This document shows positions 11,290 through 22,960 of a stretch of DNA of 64,000 nt, in pieces; positions within the stretch are counted from its first letter, which is position 1, and each line of letters begins with the position of its first letter. The DNA is from Diphasiastrum complanatum (taxonomy: Eukaryota; Streptophyta; Lycopodiopsida; Lycopodiales; Lycopodiaceae). The translations under genes and the position numbers were made by a program. The DNA lies in NCBI GenBank assembly GCA_029204225.1, contig CM055107.1, positions 25,129,391-25,193,390 of the forward strand. The letters are read 5' to 3'. The notes under the pieces were generated by a model. It ran no database searches. It saw nothing but the letters and a program-made list of their open reading frames with translations, and was not told the origin of the DNA.

Positions 11290-12631
11290 GACTAAATACA
11301 ATTTTGCATGCGTTGTCCGAGTTTTTAAGGCTTTAGAACATTCACACAATGTCCTATTCCTCCTCTCGGCTACCCCATTTTGTTGAGGGGTGTAGGGACA
11401 AGATAATTCTTTTTTAATCCCTTCTTGATCACAAAAATCTTTAAAAGCATTGGAGATATATTCTCCACCATTATCACTTCTAAAAGTTTTGATCTTGTGA
11501 TCAAGATGCTTCTCAACAAATGCTTTGAACTTAAAAAAGCTTTCAAATACTTGTGCTCTAAATGAAAGTAAGAATACCCAACAAAATCTTGAGTAATCAT
11601 CTATGAATGTAACAAACATGGTGGCACCTCCATTGGACATTGTACTCGCAAAGTGTACATCTGAGTGGATCAACTCAAATTGATGAATTGTCTTTGTGAT
11701 TGAACTTGAGAAGGGCTTCTTATGTGCTTTTGAGAGAGCACATGCTTCACATACTTTCTCCTCTTTTGCCAAGGATCTTGGAAGTCCTAAGCAAGCTTCT
11801 CCTTGCACATGACCTCCATGGACTTTGAGTTGATGTGACCAAGTCTTTTGTGCCAAAGACTATGGTTGGATAGTTTGGTCTCCTCGACTAGCATTACAAT
11901 ATTAGCATCCAATTTGAATAATCTTCCAAATCTTATGCCTCTAGCAATGATCTTGCCATCCTTCTTGATGTTACATGCATTTGTGGTGAACTCCACAATC
12001 AAACCATTGTCAAGCAATTGTCCTACACTAAGCAAGTTCTTAGTGATACTAGGAATGTAAAGTACTCCATCAATCTTGATCTTCCTTGAAGATCCTAAGC
12101 ATAAAGGTATGGATCCTATGCCTTCTACCTTACAAGCATAATCATTTGCTGTAAAAATTGACTTGATAGGTCCATCATAGGTAGATAAGTTTGAGAAATA
12201 CTCCCTCTTGCTTGTCATGTGGGAGCTAGCCCCACTATCTATCCACCAAGGGTCTTCACCTCTTATGCTTGAAGATGAGAAACTTGACATCATGAGTGAA
12301 TCTTCATGAGAGCTCTCCTCTTCCTCTTGGCCTAGGTTTGCTTGACTTTGAGATTGCTCCTTCTTGAAGCACTCCGAGGCATAGTGCCCCATCTTGCCAC
12401 AAAAGTAACATTTGATCTTCGACTTATCCTTCTTTGGCTTGCTCGAGCTTGGACTTAAAGATCCTTCCTGATCTTCACCTTTGACTTGATTCTTCTTGAA
12501 TGCAGCACCCTTGCCTTTGGATTTTCTCTTGATCTTGGTGAAAAGAGCCTTGTCATCTCCATCATTGAGGGAGAGCTTCTCCATCCTTGACTTGATGTGA
12601 GTTCTCCTACTAGCATATCTCAGATTTCAGC
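11290..12631 (-). pseudogene. Copia gag end, protease and integrase
   Basis: Minus-strand coding runs from a gag C-terminus (entering near 12631, first ATG at 12584) through zinc knuckle CYFCGKMGHYASEC, protease WWIDSGASSHMT with intact catalytic DSG, GAG-pre-integrase LWHKRLGHIN and the HHCC finger, then the integrase core. The core shows HSDV, RSDNGGEY and QQNGVAERRNRT, so all three catalytic residues are present. A frameshift lies at about 11790-11850. Similarity stops near 11300, so integrase C-terminus, RT and RNase H are missing. The N-terminal gag and any LTR/PBS are not found upstream. It is the same lineage as the right-edge copia. Confidence 0.85.
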
Positions 12632-13180
12632 ATGAATGGAAGATCCACATCTAACTCTAACATCCATTGACCCTAAGCATTAACACTACAACCATTAACA
12701 CTACGATCCACAATGAAGATAGCTTACTCTTTCTCTCTCTCTCTTTCTCTCTCACAAGAAGTATAAAAAATGGCAAAACCAATAATAATCGGATCCAACA
12801 ATTAGCAAATACAATAAAAGCATGAGAGATGGAGGAAAAGTGATAGAGAGCAAAGACATTCACAAATCTATTCCATAAGAGAACCAATATGCTTGTATTG
12901 AAATGAGGATATGAACATGTATAGCAAACTCGAGTTTGCCCCTATTTATAGTAGAGAGGAGGACCTTGGCCTGAAAATCCTATTGGTCCATTTCTACCTC
13001 CCTAACTATTCAAACTTAAAAAACAGTGGAAACTCCTTAAAAAATTGGAGGAAACCAATTGGATTTGAATTTGAACCAATTTTGGTGGGAGTCCCAATTT
13101 TATTCACTAACTTGACATTTAGGCCTGCGACATTAAAAGTCCCGCAAAAAGGCCTAAAGTCCTTTTATTGAATTGTAACT
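12632..13180 (-). promoter_or_regulatory. Possible LTR-derived promoter region
   Basis: The minus strand has a clear TATA box, CTATAAATAGG at 12941-12951, followed about 190 bp later by a GA/CT-rich tract (12729-12757) and then the copia gag remains. This resembles the U3-R-U5 part of an LTR, but neither TG/CA ends nor a PBS were found, so the assignment is inference. A TATA-driven leader of another element is equally possible. Confidence 0.35.
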
Positions 13181-13212
13181 ATTTAAATAACTACGTGATC
13201 ATCGGGTTGGAC

Positions 13213-14004
13213 TTACACACACAAGGTGCCAAATCCCTCTTTTCCTGCCTCTATCTCAAGGGTTTTGAACTTAATAATCCAACCACCCCTCGAGGACATA
13301 TGCGGATACTGGTGCAAAAAAATTTGAATTTGGTCCTCGATGGTGACTGGCTTTTGAAACAAAAATTTAGTCTCTGATGAAGATGGATCGGCTTCAGCAG
13401 CTTGGGTGTCCGTTGTTTTTGGAATTTCAGGAGCTCCACCCTGATCCATGTTTGTATCGAATCCTGTATCCATTCATGCCTGTTCCCAGTGCTGAGGCGA
13501 GAACTACGACATGAGTAGAACTGGAATTTGAGGCCCGACTTTTCATACCTGAGCGGCTGTCTTTTCATAATCTTTAAAAATAGCTTTTGGCTTGCCAAGC
13601 TCAGTGGTTGTCGTCCTTTTGAGTTTATCAAATTTCTCTTGAAACCCCGCCAGTGCAATATAGTAGGTTTTCACTTTTCAAAACAAGTATCTGATTTCGT
13701 CCGGTGTGACTGGGCGATCAGGCACTTGGGTTTGCAGATAGGAATCGCACTCAAGGGTGGTTGCATCCAGTTCACCTTGAAGATGTTCGTGTTCCAACTC
13801 GGCTAGGTCTAGTTGGTCTGCCAGCAACAAGACTTGTTGTTTTGAATCCTGGATCAATTTGTCCACTTTGTCTTGTGCAGTGGTGAGTGCATTTTGAAGG
13901 GTCGCCACATAGTTTTCCAAGTGTTTGGTGGATTGGTTGGCCTTCTTTAACTCAACTTCAGACTTTGCCTCGTGTTGTCTGGCAATCTTCAGTTCGCAGT
14001 TCAA
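13213..14004 (-). pseudogene. Coiled-coil ORF remains, unrecognised
   Basis: Minus-strand frames starting at the ATG at 14004 encode about 108 aa dominated by a heptad-like coiled coil (VELKKANQSTKHLENYVATL, LLLADQLDLAELEHEHLQG). After stops the frames continue to a 13473-13213 segment with MDTGFDTNMDQGGAPEIPKT and PVTIEDQIQIFLHQYPHM. I do not recognise the protein. Composition and coiled coil recall the extra ORF of the gypsy element at 54.8-55.2 kb, so an extra retrotransposon ORF is the likeliest origin. Not a supported host gene. Confidence 0.35.
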
Positions 14005-14438
14005 CTAAATAACCTTTCGGCCAACATTAGAGAAAGTTTGAGCACAAAAGGGGCCTTTCAAAAAGATACTTTTTATTTTTTTCTCAAAAGTTTCTTCCAC
14101 ATGGACCAATCAAAACACTCAAATTTGAAATTTACATAACGTAGCTCCTTCAAACTGGTTTTCTTTTATTTTTAAAAGAACTATAATTTTGCGTCGGGGG
14201 CACCCCGTAAATAAGCCATTTGATTTGTAGTATAGTATGCAACTCAACAAAAAAAGTGCCTTCAGGAGGCTGCTGAAGATTATATTAGCCTTTTTTTTTA
14301 GGATTCTTTTTTGCTTGCCATCCATACCAAGAGGGTTACCATAATGCCCAAGGATTTTCAGCATCTGATGAGAATGAGAGATAGGTATTGTAGGTTACAT
14401 GTATCTCAGCCTGCTGCTCCTAGACCAAAATATTGTAA
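14005..14438. other. Spacer, no gene recognised
   Basis: An 81-aa minus-strand open frame (14364-14119) has no recognisable domain. Nothing else seen. Confidence 0.3.
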
Positions 14439-14790
14439 CTTTTGAACGACAGCTCGGATTGAGACGATTACGGTGCCATTAGAAAGCCCTTGACGAGAGC
14501 TTTTCAACGACACCCAACATGACCCAGTTCCGAACTACGGTAAACAATTTATGGCCGGTCAAAGTTTTGTTCGGTCAACACTTGGTCAACTCGATATCTA
14601 TTTCAAGCGCAGTTGACCAGCTTAAAATAGATATCGGGTTGACCAAGTGTTGACCGACCAAAATTTTGACCGGCCATAACTTCTTCATCGTAGCTCAGAA
14701 CTGGGCATCTTGGATGTCGTTGAAAAGCTCTCGTTGAGGGCTTTTTAATGGCACCGTAATCGTCTCAATCCGAGCTGCCATTCAAAAGTT
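14439..14790. repeat. Foldback: ~165-bp inverted repeat, 20-bp loop
   Basis: Arms 14439-14603 and 14624-14790 are reverse complements with few mismatches. The left arm runs from AACTTTTGAACGACAGCTCG to CTCGATATCTATTT, and the right arm mirrors it, ending GAGCTGCCATTCAAAAGTT. Transcription would give a long hairpin. It may be a foldback/MITE-type element; no target duplication was identified. The outer half resembles a motif common in plant repeats (GGTGCCATT-GAAAGC). Confidence 0.85.
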
Positions 14791-16144
14791 ATGATTTTTT
14801 TTTTTCAGCCACAGACTCCATTATGCACATAATAGCTAACCATCGAACACTGTGTGGACAGGACTGCGGGTAAAAAAAGAATTTATTTTAGTATTTTACA
14901 TTGCCAAAATCTTGTCATTCTACGTGGCAATCCTTATAGGGCCTTTGCAAGGCCAAATTTTCTCTAATGTTTCCATGTTTTCTAGCCTCAGTGAAATCAG
15001 CGAAGGTTAATATTGAGAATAAGTGGTCAGGCGAACGTTCTCAATGCTTAATAAAAAATCTAAGTCCTTTGAACCTTCGCCAACCTGCATAAACCCTCGC
15101 TTGTGTATCATTTGTTGGAGAGAGAGGATGGAAGAATAAATGACGGACACAAACGAGAAACGAACTCAAACAAGAAACGAACGAGAAGCGAACTCGAACA
15201 AAAAATGTCCGTGCGCAGCGGAATGAATTATTTGACTCTCTTCGTAAGCATGACTACGCCTATCAAAATGAAGAGAACTTTAGTGATAGAAATCATAGTC
15301 ATTCTAGATTACTCAATCATCAAGAGAGAAGAGTTTATGCTTATGTAAGAGATTGAAGAAGTGAATAGAGATTTGTGAGTTATTCTCTCTTATCTCTGTT
15401 CTCCGCACTGCTGAGTGTGGTGATCTTTAGTCTGCTAACAATCTCTAACGCATTTCATGAATTACTCTCTGATCAGACAGTCGCTCTAGTGCATTACAGT
15501 CGTTTGCTGTGTTTCCGTAACTGTCTTTAAACCATCTTATTCGTCTGTCGCGAATACTTTCTTTTCGGCACTCGAATAACGACTATCTTTGGTACAGTCT
15601 AGCACGATCATTGAATAAAGCTGTATGTATACATATGAGATGACAGTCCTTGTCTGAAGAATTCCGTCTTTGATCTGTTTTTCTGAATGACATGGACATA
15701 AGTTTCTAACATATTCTAAAACTCTTCGTGTTCTTTAACCATTAAGTTGGGCTTTAGTTGTTGAGGACTTCTGTCTAGAAACGAATAGTTTGTGAACGCG
15801 ATTAATTAATTGTCTGCACAGTCGCAAATACATCGAACAATTCCGATTCTCTGTTGACACCTTAATCAGCCAGAGTGTAGTACTACTGTACTACTCTGAT
15901 AACATCTCATCTGTAGAACGCGCTTCATTCGATTCGATAGAGGCCAGATTGTTGTTCAGAATTTATTAACATTACCCATCCCAAACATAAGTTACTTTTT
16001 AATGTCTGTCGACAACTAGAATAACACTCGAAACCACTTGTCATAATTGTACCAAAAACATAACTTTCTAATGTTGTCCTCTGTGGGAACGACATTATTT
16101 GCTATAAAATCTATATTAACCCTGTTGGTATAGTACGACTCGTC
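14791..16144. other. Spacer with LTR-like features, no gene
   Basis: AT-rich, with a transcript-leader-like stretch around 15370-15620 (TGTATGTATACATATG near 15624), but no PBS, polypurine tract or matched TG/CA ends. An 81-aa plus-strand frame at 15103-15348 has no recognisable domain. Confidence 0.3.
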
Positions 16145-18103
16145 ATGCAAAAGGCATTCAAAGACTATTTACAGAAGTTCCTAGAGATCTTCCTTGATGA
16201 TCTTTGTGTGCACAGATTAAATGATGAACACTTATCTCAACTAGAGAAAGTGCTTATACAATGCCACATATTTCAAATATTATTGAACCCAGAGAAATGC
16301 CAATTTTGGGTCACATGTGGTCTTATCTTGGGCCATATTGTATTTTGACACGGGATCGCCACTGATCTGTCTAAGATACGTATTATCATGGATTTTCCAC
16401 CCCCTTGAACGATTTGTGGAGTTTATGTATTTATGGGGCATGCCAATTACTAACGAATCTTCATTCTATTCTTTGCGGATTTGGCACATCCTATCTACAA
16501 GCTGACAATTGATCCACATTGGATGGAGGAAGCCCTATGAGCTTTCCAAAAGCTGAAGGAAGCACTTATATCTGCACCAATCTTACGGCCTCCCAATTGG
16601 ACAATTGAGTTTCATGTGCATACCAACGCATCAAAGTATGCTATAGGAGCAGTATTGACCCTAGCCAGACGAGTACAAGAAAGACTTTCCTATTCGCTTC
16701 ATCAGTCGACAACTCAACAATGCTGAAATCAACTATTCAACGACTGAGCGAGATGCCTTGGCAATGATATTTGCGATCAAGAAGTTCCGCCATTATCTTA
16801 TGGCCACTCATTTTGCATTCTACATTGATCATCAACCTTTGCTCTACCTAGTCAACAAAACTTGCAACACATGGAGAATCACTAGATGGTTACTCTTGTT
16901 ACTCGAGTTCGATTTTCGAATAGTGGTACGCAAGGGCAAGCAACATTATATGGCTGATCATGTATCTTGAATCGGATCAACACAGAAGGATCCCCAGCCT
17001 GATGATGAGTTATCGGATGCTGCTTTATTTTATGTGGATGTTGTACCCGATTGGGCCGTAGACATAGTTGAGTATTTGATGAACAGCCAACCAGATCGGT
17101 CACTATCCAAGGCGCAACAGCGGAAACTTGTACTTAAAGCTCGTCCATATCAACTGATTGTCGGCCAACTGTATCGAAGAGGGACGGATAATACAATTCG
17201 TTGTTGTATCCTGCCCCATGAGACAAGTCAAATCATGTCCCTCTCACATGAAGCAATGGGAGGCGGCTATTCACCCAGCCGCTCGCAGTACCCAAGCCCG
17301 ATATATTATCATGGCTACAGATTATCTCACAAAGTGGGTTGAAGCCAAAGCAGTGCACGTAGCAGATGCTAGGTCCACCGCGAAGTTCCTTTATGAAAAT
17401 ATCATTGTACGCTTTGGATGCCCAGTGGAGATAGTCAGCGAAGGGAACTCACTTTGTCAACGAGACCATCAAGGTCTTATTAGAAGAGTTCTTTGTGATC
17501 CATCACTTCAGCACGCCTTACTACCCAAGAGGCAATGGCCAAGCCGAATCTTCTAATAAGATTCTGTGCGGCATTCTGACAAAGACAATAGAAGCAAACA
17601 GATCAGATTGGGAGCACAATCTACATGCTGCTCTGTGGGCTTTCAGAACTACATACAAAGGCATCACCAAACAAACTCCATTCCAACTGGTGTATGGCCA
17701 AGATGTAGTCATGTCGGTGGAATTTCTTGTTCCATCTCTTTGCATTGCCACAGTGCAACGATTGGATGGTACGAGATCGCTTCACCTTCATCATGAAGCG
17801 CTACACAAGTTGTGCGAAACATGTTTGTTAGCAGTCCATGCTCTTGCTGCAGAGAAAGCACGTCGCAAAGCCTGGCATGATAATCATCTTCACAAGAAAG
17901 ATCTTCAAAAAGGAGATTTGGTTCTCATGTACAAGACAAAGGTGATCAAAGAAAAGCTGAAGTTCATTGGTGAAGGCCCTTATCACATCATCGATATCCT
18001 ATCGACTTTAGAAACAATGGATGGGACACCGTTTGCTATGCCCATCAACGGTAGCCGGTTACGCAAGTACTGGTCACCACCAACCTTCTCAAACACTTCT
18101 TGA
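16145..18103 (+). pseudogene. Gypsy pol fragment: RT end, RNase H, integrase
   Basis: Plus-strand coding begins inside Ty3/gypsy reverse transcriptase (FLEIFLDDL, the catalytic box in its Tat/Athila form; NPEKCQFW). It continues through the RT thumb and RNase H (ALAMIFAIKKFRHYL, FYIDHQPLLYL, GKQHYMADHVS) into integrase (ATDYLTKWVEAKAV, then THFVNET in a shifted frame, YYPRGNGQAESSNKI) and the post-integrase domain ending INGSRLRKYW. Stops and frameshifts occur at about 16348, 16970, 17340 and 17450. The integrase zinc-binding region is deleted between the MGGG and IHPAARS segments. It is related to the gypsy integrase at 57.5-58.1 kb. Confidence 0.85.
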
Positions 18104-18755
18104 AGAGTTCAGGATAGGCTCCTCATCATCAAATAAAACCTCAGGTTTTACGTAAGCGATCTTTATCCACGCTTTTCCTGACGCACTCCATCATCCACAA
18201 TAAACGTGTCGACAGCCTTCTTCCACAACAAGCATAGGTAGGTGTCGTGGGACCGTCACCTATTTAGGTGGGAGATACTATTGGGCACTTAGTGGGTCCC
18301 GCCACTAAAGTACTACTGGCTAAGCTTACCAAGTGGGCCCCGCCACAGTACACTGTACATGTAGAGCAATAAGTGCGAGGGCATTGGCTTCCTGCGTGTA
18401 TAAGCCCAACCCAATGAGCACGCAATTTGATTTTGTAGAACTTGTAGAATTAGGAATAAGTGACTACAACCCTAAAATGATATTAGAGGCCCTAAGTCAA
18501 GTTGCTAATAAAAAAGCTAAAAGGGCCCAAATTAGAACTCACATGAATCATGTGAATGCCCTTGTGCTTTCTTAAAGAACCATTAGATTCGTTTTGTGTT
18601 AGTTTAGGAGGCTTGGATTAGGATCCTTGCCATTGTAATTAACCAATAGGATAAAGGGGCAAGGGCCTTCTCCATCCATAAAAAGGCACCCTTTGTACCA
18701 AATTTTCATGTTCAATAGGAGGAGATTATGCCCAAATGAGATTTGAACTTCCTTG

Positions 18756-18757
<2 letters not shown>
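18104..18757 (+). other. Gypsy 3' flank, possible LTR start
   Basis: The sequence after the integrase stop keeps the same strand context and contains a purine tract GGTGGGAGATA at about 18266. From there a 3' LTR may begin, since a TATA-like CATAAAAAGGCACC occurs near 18676. No terminal repeat was matched. A short plus-strand open frame at 18333-18575 is unsupported. Confidence 0.3.

Positions 18758-18814
<57 letters not shown>
18758..18814. repeat. (CT)n microsatellite
   Basis: About 28 uninterrupted CT units. Open frames crossing it on both strands (Arg-Glu or Leu-Ser repeats) are artefacts of the repeat. Confidence 0.95.
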
Positions 18815-18819
<5 letters not shown>

Positions 18820-20046
18820 GCATTTTGTATTTGCTTTTCATTTGTTGCTTTTCTTTACTTGCATGTTGTTAATGATTTCTAAGAGAGTAGAGAGGATAGG
18901 ATGTAAGCACCTCCCCCATTGTAATCTATTCTTCCTTCTCATGCTTGTGGTTAAAGTAGGGTGGATAGTTAGATGTGGTTAATCTAGGTGTGGTTAGAGT
19001 AGGATTTGCAAGCTAACTTCGTAAGGGAAGCACTATTCACTTGAGAACGAATCTATGCATGACAGGTGAACCAAGGCGGCATGATGATATCTGATTTTCC
19101 AAAAAAAAAAAAAAAATCGTATCTTTTGTATGACCGTCATCTTCATCTTGTAGTCTTGGTCAATGTTATGGTTCCAGACAAGAAGTTTAGCTTCTTCCAC
19201 TATCAACCCAGCAATGCAATGGCACTAACAGTGCGAAAAGAGAAACATGAGGATACTCCTGATTTCTAACTTGTAAACTATGAATGCCTCCCAAAACAAA
19301 ACAAAAATGATAATTATCTAAAGAAGAAAAATTAAAATCGGCAACAGATCTACACTCAGTAGGGTCTACCAAAACAACAAAAGGGTTTACAATTGCTTGT
19401 GTATGATCTTTAAATTTAATTTTTAAGTTATGTTCATGTGTTTCATTGGGCTCACAAACCTCCATTGGTCAATCTCCAGTGGAGGGATCAATGGGAGGAC
19501 GATCGCACTGGTCTATATCTAAAATCAAAGTGGTTTCTCTAAATTTTTTTGTTTTATGAATGTTTGGAAATCTCAGATGAGTCTCTCAGAGGTTGGATGG
19601 AAGCTCCAGGCAAAATTGATGTGGACTTTTCTATTTTTTTCTACTTTCTTTAGAGGGAATTACTTTGGGTCCCTTGGCCATTGATTTGTTTCTAGACTTC
19701 GGTTTCTCTACACCCTCTTCAGTATGTATAGGAGCCTGAGATCTTTTTTTTTTTTGGGAAAGGGGTTGATTCAGAGGGTGCAGATTTTTTGGTATCCTTA
19801 GTGTTGGAAGGGACAGTGGAGGAAGCTATTTTGCCACGTCCCAAAGCCATTGAATTTGAACCACGGGAAGTAAAGACTAGATCATTCCTGTCAGCAACAG
19901 CATCCAGCACGTTCTGTAGACATTGTTTGAGGCTCTATATGACAAAAAACAGAAAAACAGTAATAAAGAATTTTGAATAATCATAATGTGATCTATGCTC
20001 AATATAGAATGCAATTATTACAATACTAAATAGTCCAAAACCTAAT
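18815..20046. other. Spacer; possible minus-strand exons of neighbour
   Basis: Short minus-strand frames at 19910-19719 and 19465-19187 may be further exons of the gene starting at 20460, because they lie downstream on the same strand and contain basic, low-complexity residues. No domain supports this. Confidence 0.25.
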
Positions 20047-20460
20047 TTATATAAAATGAGATCGACGATCCGAGTAAAAATTTATAAATTCTTCTTTGAG
20101 TATACCTACCAATGTCACAAGTGCTTTGTCAAAATATGTCTTAACAACTTCATTTTGACAAAGTCGAATTTTCAACATTCTTTCGTCCAAAATGAATATT
20201 GAACGAGTTTTGTCAAGCTCTTTGACAAGAACCTTGACCAAGCCCTCTTGCTTCTTGTCATTGTCAGACTGATCTTTAATTACTCTACCTTGCACCTTAA
20301 ATGGACTATCCCCTCTTCCGCTCTTCTTAGCAACATGGATAAATAGTTCATCAAGTTTCGTGTTATTTATACCTTTTGTAAAATAAAACATGTGTTTTTT
20401 CTTGTCTTTCAAAGGAACATCTTGGACTCGGGTGGACATCCAAAAAGAAATTTTTGACAT
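20047..20460 (-). CDS. Unrecognised ORF beside the palindrome cluster
   Basis: An ATG at 20460 opens a 137-aa frame (MSKISFWMSTRVQDVPLKDK, then KKSGRGDSPFKVQG, ending in a basic segment). It is charged and Lys-rich with no signal peptide or membrane segment, and I do not recognise the family. A GTAGGT near 20112 could be a splice donor, so this may be the first exon of a longer gene reaching toward 19.2 kb. It is divergent from the transposase-like gene at 21721, with the TATGCTGAGCATA palindrome cluster between them. The pair may be the two genes of one DNA transposon. Host function is unlikely. Confidence 0.35.
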   Translation of the reverse strand: MSKISFWMSTRVQDVPLKDKKKHMFYFTKGINNTKLDELFIHVAKKSGRGDSPFKVQGRVIKDQSDNDKKQEGLVKVLVKELDKTRSIFILDERMLKIRLCQNEVVKTYFDKALVTLVGILKEEFINFYSDRRSHFI

Positions 20461-20689
20461 CCTTAATTTTGCAAAACTCTCACTCTAAAAATTTGCAAAA
20501 ATACAATTATTATTGCCATTTTAGTACAATTTTATTAGACAAATCCAGTAGAATTCAAGTTTGATTTTTAGAATTTTGACAATAAATATGATTAGAAACC
20601 AGCATTTTTGTGTAGATTTTGAAAGTTTTTAAGAAAAAAGTTGTATATAAGCCAAAAAAATAAGTATCTTTAATGAAAGGATAGGAAGT

Positions 20690-21090
20690 TCTTTTATAAT
20701 TTTGTAACTATTGGCTATGCTCAGCATAGGAACCTAGCTTTCTCTCGTCCGAGTCTTATGCTGAGCATAACATCTTCTCTTTCTTTAAGAGCTAATGTTA
20801 TGCTCAGCATAAGATATTATCATCTTCTCTCGCGACTTCTATGCTGAGCATAGCATTCCTACTCACTCAACACGTTTATGTTATGCATAGCATTCCTACT
20901 CACTCAACGCGTTGAGTGAGTAGGAATGCTATGCTGAGCATAGCATTCGTGAGAGAAGATGATAATATCTTATCCTGAGCATAACATTAGCTCTTAAAGA
21001 AAGAGAAGATGTTATGCTCAGCATAAGGCTCGGACGAGAGAAAGCTAGGTTCCTATGCTGAGCATAGCCAATAGCTACAAAATAAAAGAA
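20690..21090. repeat. ~400-bp loopless palindrome of TATGCTGAGCATA units
   Basis: Two arms meet without a loop at 20910/20911, inside CACTCAACGC/GTTGAGTGAG. The left arm (from about 20690) and right arm (to about 21090) are near-perfect reverse complements. The left arm has an extra ~37-bp copy of GCATTCCTACTCACTCAA. Each arm contains several copies of the 13-bp palindrome TATGCTGAGCATA or TATGCTCAGCATA (near 20715, 20757, 20793, 20842, 20927, 21010, 21053). Further copies lie outside, near 21105, 21160 and 21679. It resembles subterminal repeats of a DNA transposon, possibly two ends joined head to head. Confidence 0.9.
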
Positions 21091-21428
21091 AAGTGCTGGT
21101 CTACGCTATGCTTAGCATAAGATCTTTTGCTATTTAAATAAACTAAATGTTTGTACTACTATGCTGAGCATAAAAAAAACCTTTGAAAAAAACCTTCGTC
21201 AGCATAAGGCTCTGACGACAACCTTTAACGCAAAATCGCAAATGAAGTGTCTTGTCCTTCTCTGTGGATCCTTAAATAGAAAAAGTTGACCACCGAACTT
21301 TAAAGGGACCCCTTTTTCACAAAATACCAATACTACCACCAACCCTCATGGTTTACCAACGTGTCATGTTTTTCAACCCTAACTGGCAAGTGTCAAGTTT
21401 ATCAACTTTAAACTTGCTTCTAGAATGA

Positions 21429-21466
21429 AACCCTAACCCTAACCCTATGCCTGACCCTAACCCTAG
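21429..21466. repeat. Short telomere-like CCCTAA run
   Basis: Contains AACCCTAACCCTAACCCTA followed by a degenerate GACCCTAACCCTAG. It is too short to be a telomere and is probably an interstitial trace or chance repeat. Confidence 0.6.
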
Positions 21467-21720
21467 CTCTAACAGTTTATTATTTAAGAGAAGTATTTTG
21501 TGTGGCAATTATCATTGCTATTGTTGATTTCAGGTTAAATGTGCTCTTTACGAATTTCAGTGTCTCCTTCTATAATTGTTAGCATAGCCTGTTTAACTTT
21601 TTCTATGACCAGCATAGGATAAGAAAAAAAATTTGGTTTTTGTTGTAAAATTTTTACGTTTATATTTTTATGTTTGTCTATGCTTAGCATAGGAATAAAT
21701 TTTATTTTTAGATTTTTGTT

Positions 21721-22960
21721 ATGGCGAGTAGTTCTTCTTCTTCTATTCTTGTAGTTGTAACTCAGTATGTAGCCACATCTGAGTCGTCCTCGTCTGATAT
21801 TCCTAATGAAAGCCATTATTATGAAGCCACTCTCTCGAGTTCTTGTCCTATTACCCTTTCTGTTTCCACGTCAACAACATCATCTAAAATTCCTCATCTA
21901 ACTAGTTTTCAAGAAATGACTCCTTTGACACAACTTGTTACAAATTTGAGTTCTTTGTCTTCTGGTTCAGATATTAGAGAAACAACATTGCAATATTGTT
22001 TTGACCAATCAAAAGAGTTAGTGAGTGATGATTCACAGGATTCAATTCACTCAGTCACGGATTCAAGTAAATCTACAGATCCTCATCAATGATCCTCGAC
22101 GTGCAAGTTTTTCACATATTTGAAGAAGGTCCATTTCTCAAATTTCCAATCCGGTCAAATCTAAAAGAGCTATATTTAGTGAAAATCCTTATTCTTCTGG
22201 CACTGCAGAACTAGCTGAGGCAAATCAACAACAGCCTGATGTTCAAGCAGACATTCTCACACCTTCTCAACCTATTCGAGCAACTACAAGTGCCACGACG
22301 TCAATTTACAAATCTGATTTCAAAAGAAATGAAAGATACAAGAGGGACTTGAAATCTTCACCTATTTTGACAAAACGTCAAAAACAATTGATTACCAGAC
22401 ACGAGATTCGGAAGGTATGGTCCATTATTTGTTGTTCAGCCTCTTGCTTACAGAAATTAAATAACAAAGAGATCGAGGAATTGCGATCCAAGTTTTTCTT
22501 GCGAAGTAAAGATGGAAAGAATTACTATTTGTGTGCCACGGTGAGACCTGACAAAAACTCATATGCATATTTCTTAAATGCAATGGAGGTTTGTCAAAAA
22601 GCTTACAAAGCTGTTCATGCAATTGGAAATTCAATGCACGCATGACTTCAAAGATCCAACATTGCAAGGATCATTGCAGGGTAGAACCGTGTCTCCGGAT
22701 GCTTTGAATGCTACGGCTTGGCTAAAGCATTTTGTGGATTTGCATGGAGAGAAATTACCAAATTCATTATATTTTCACTTGCCAAATAATTTTACAAAAT
22801 TGGAGATATTTTTTATATACAAGGAGTTCGCTAAGACAAAAATTGTTGCCTATTTAAGTTCGCTAAGACAAAAATTGTTGCCTATTTAAGTTACTCATAT
22901 TTTCTTAGGATTTGGAAGAGAGATTTTGGTTTGGTGAAGATTCCTAAGATTGATGCATGT
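21721..22960 (+). pseudogene. Transposon-encoded protein, N-terminal part
   Basis: The ATG at 21721 opens a Ser/Thr-rich N-terminus (MASSSSSSILVVV...), stopped at 22092. Coding resumes in other frames: basic segment KRQKQLITRHEIRKVW (~22370), KFFLRSKDGKNYYLCATVRP (~22490), then SPDALNATAWLKHFVDLHGE, LPNNFTKLEIFFIYKEF and, after a frameshift, FLRIWKRDFGLVKIPKID. From memory this resembles the N-terminal half of DUF7869-type transposon proteins; the family name is uncertain. A 32-bp tandem duplication at 22826-22889 breaks the frame, and after ~22960 the sequence switches to copia pol. The DNA-cleaving C-terminal half is missing. Confidence 0.55.
22826..22889 (+). repeat. Exact 32-bp tandem duplication causing a frameshift
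   Basis: The unit GTTCGCTAAGACAAAAATTG plus TTGCCTATTTAA is present twice without differences. Since 32 is not a multiple of three, it shifts the transposase-like frame. Identity of copies indicates a recent event. Confidence 0.95.

Noticed and set aside
18599-18982. Open frames with Arg-Glu and Leu-Ser runs on both strands
   Set aside because: They are translations of the (CT)n microsatellite.
21429-21466. Telomere or chromosome-end signature
   Set aside because: Only about five units, not the usual plant TTTAGGG form, embedded in unique sequence.
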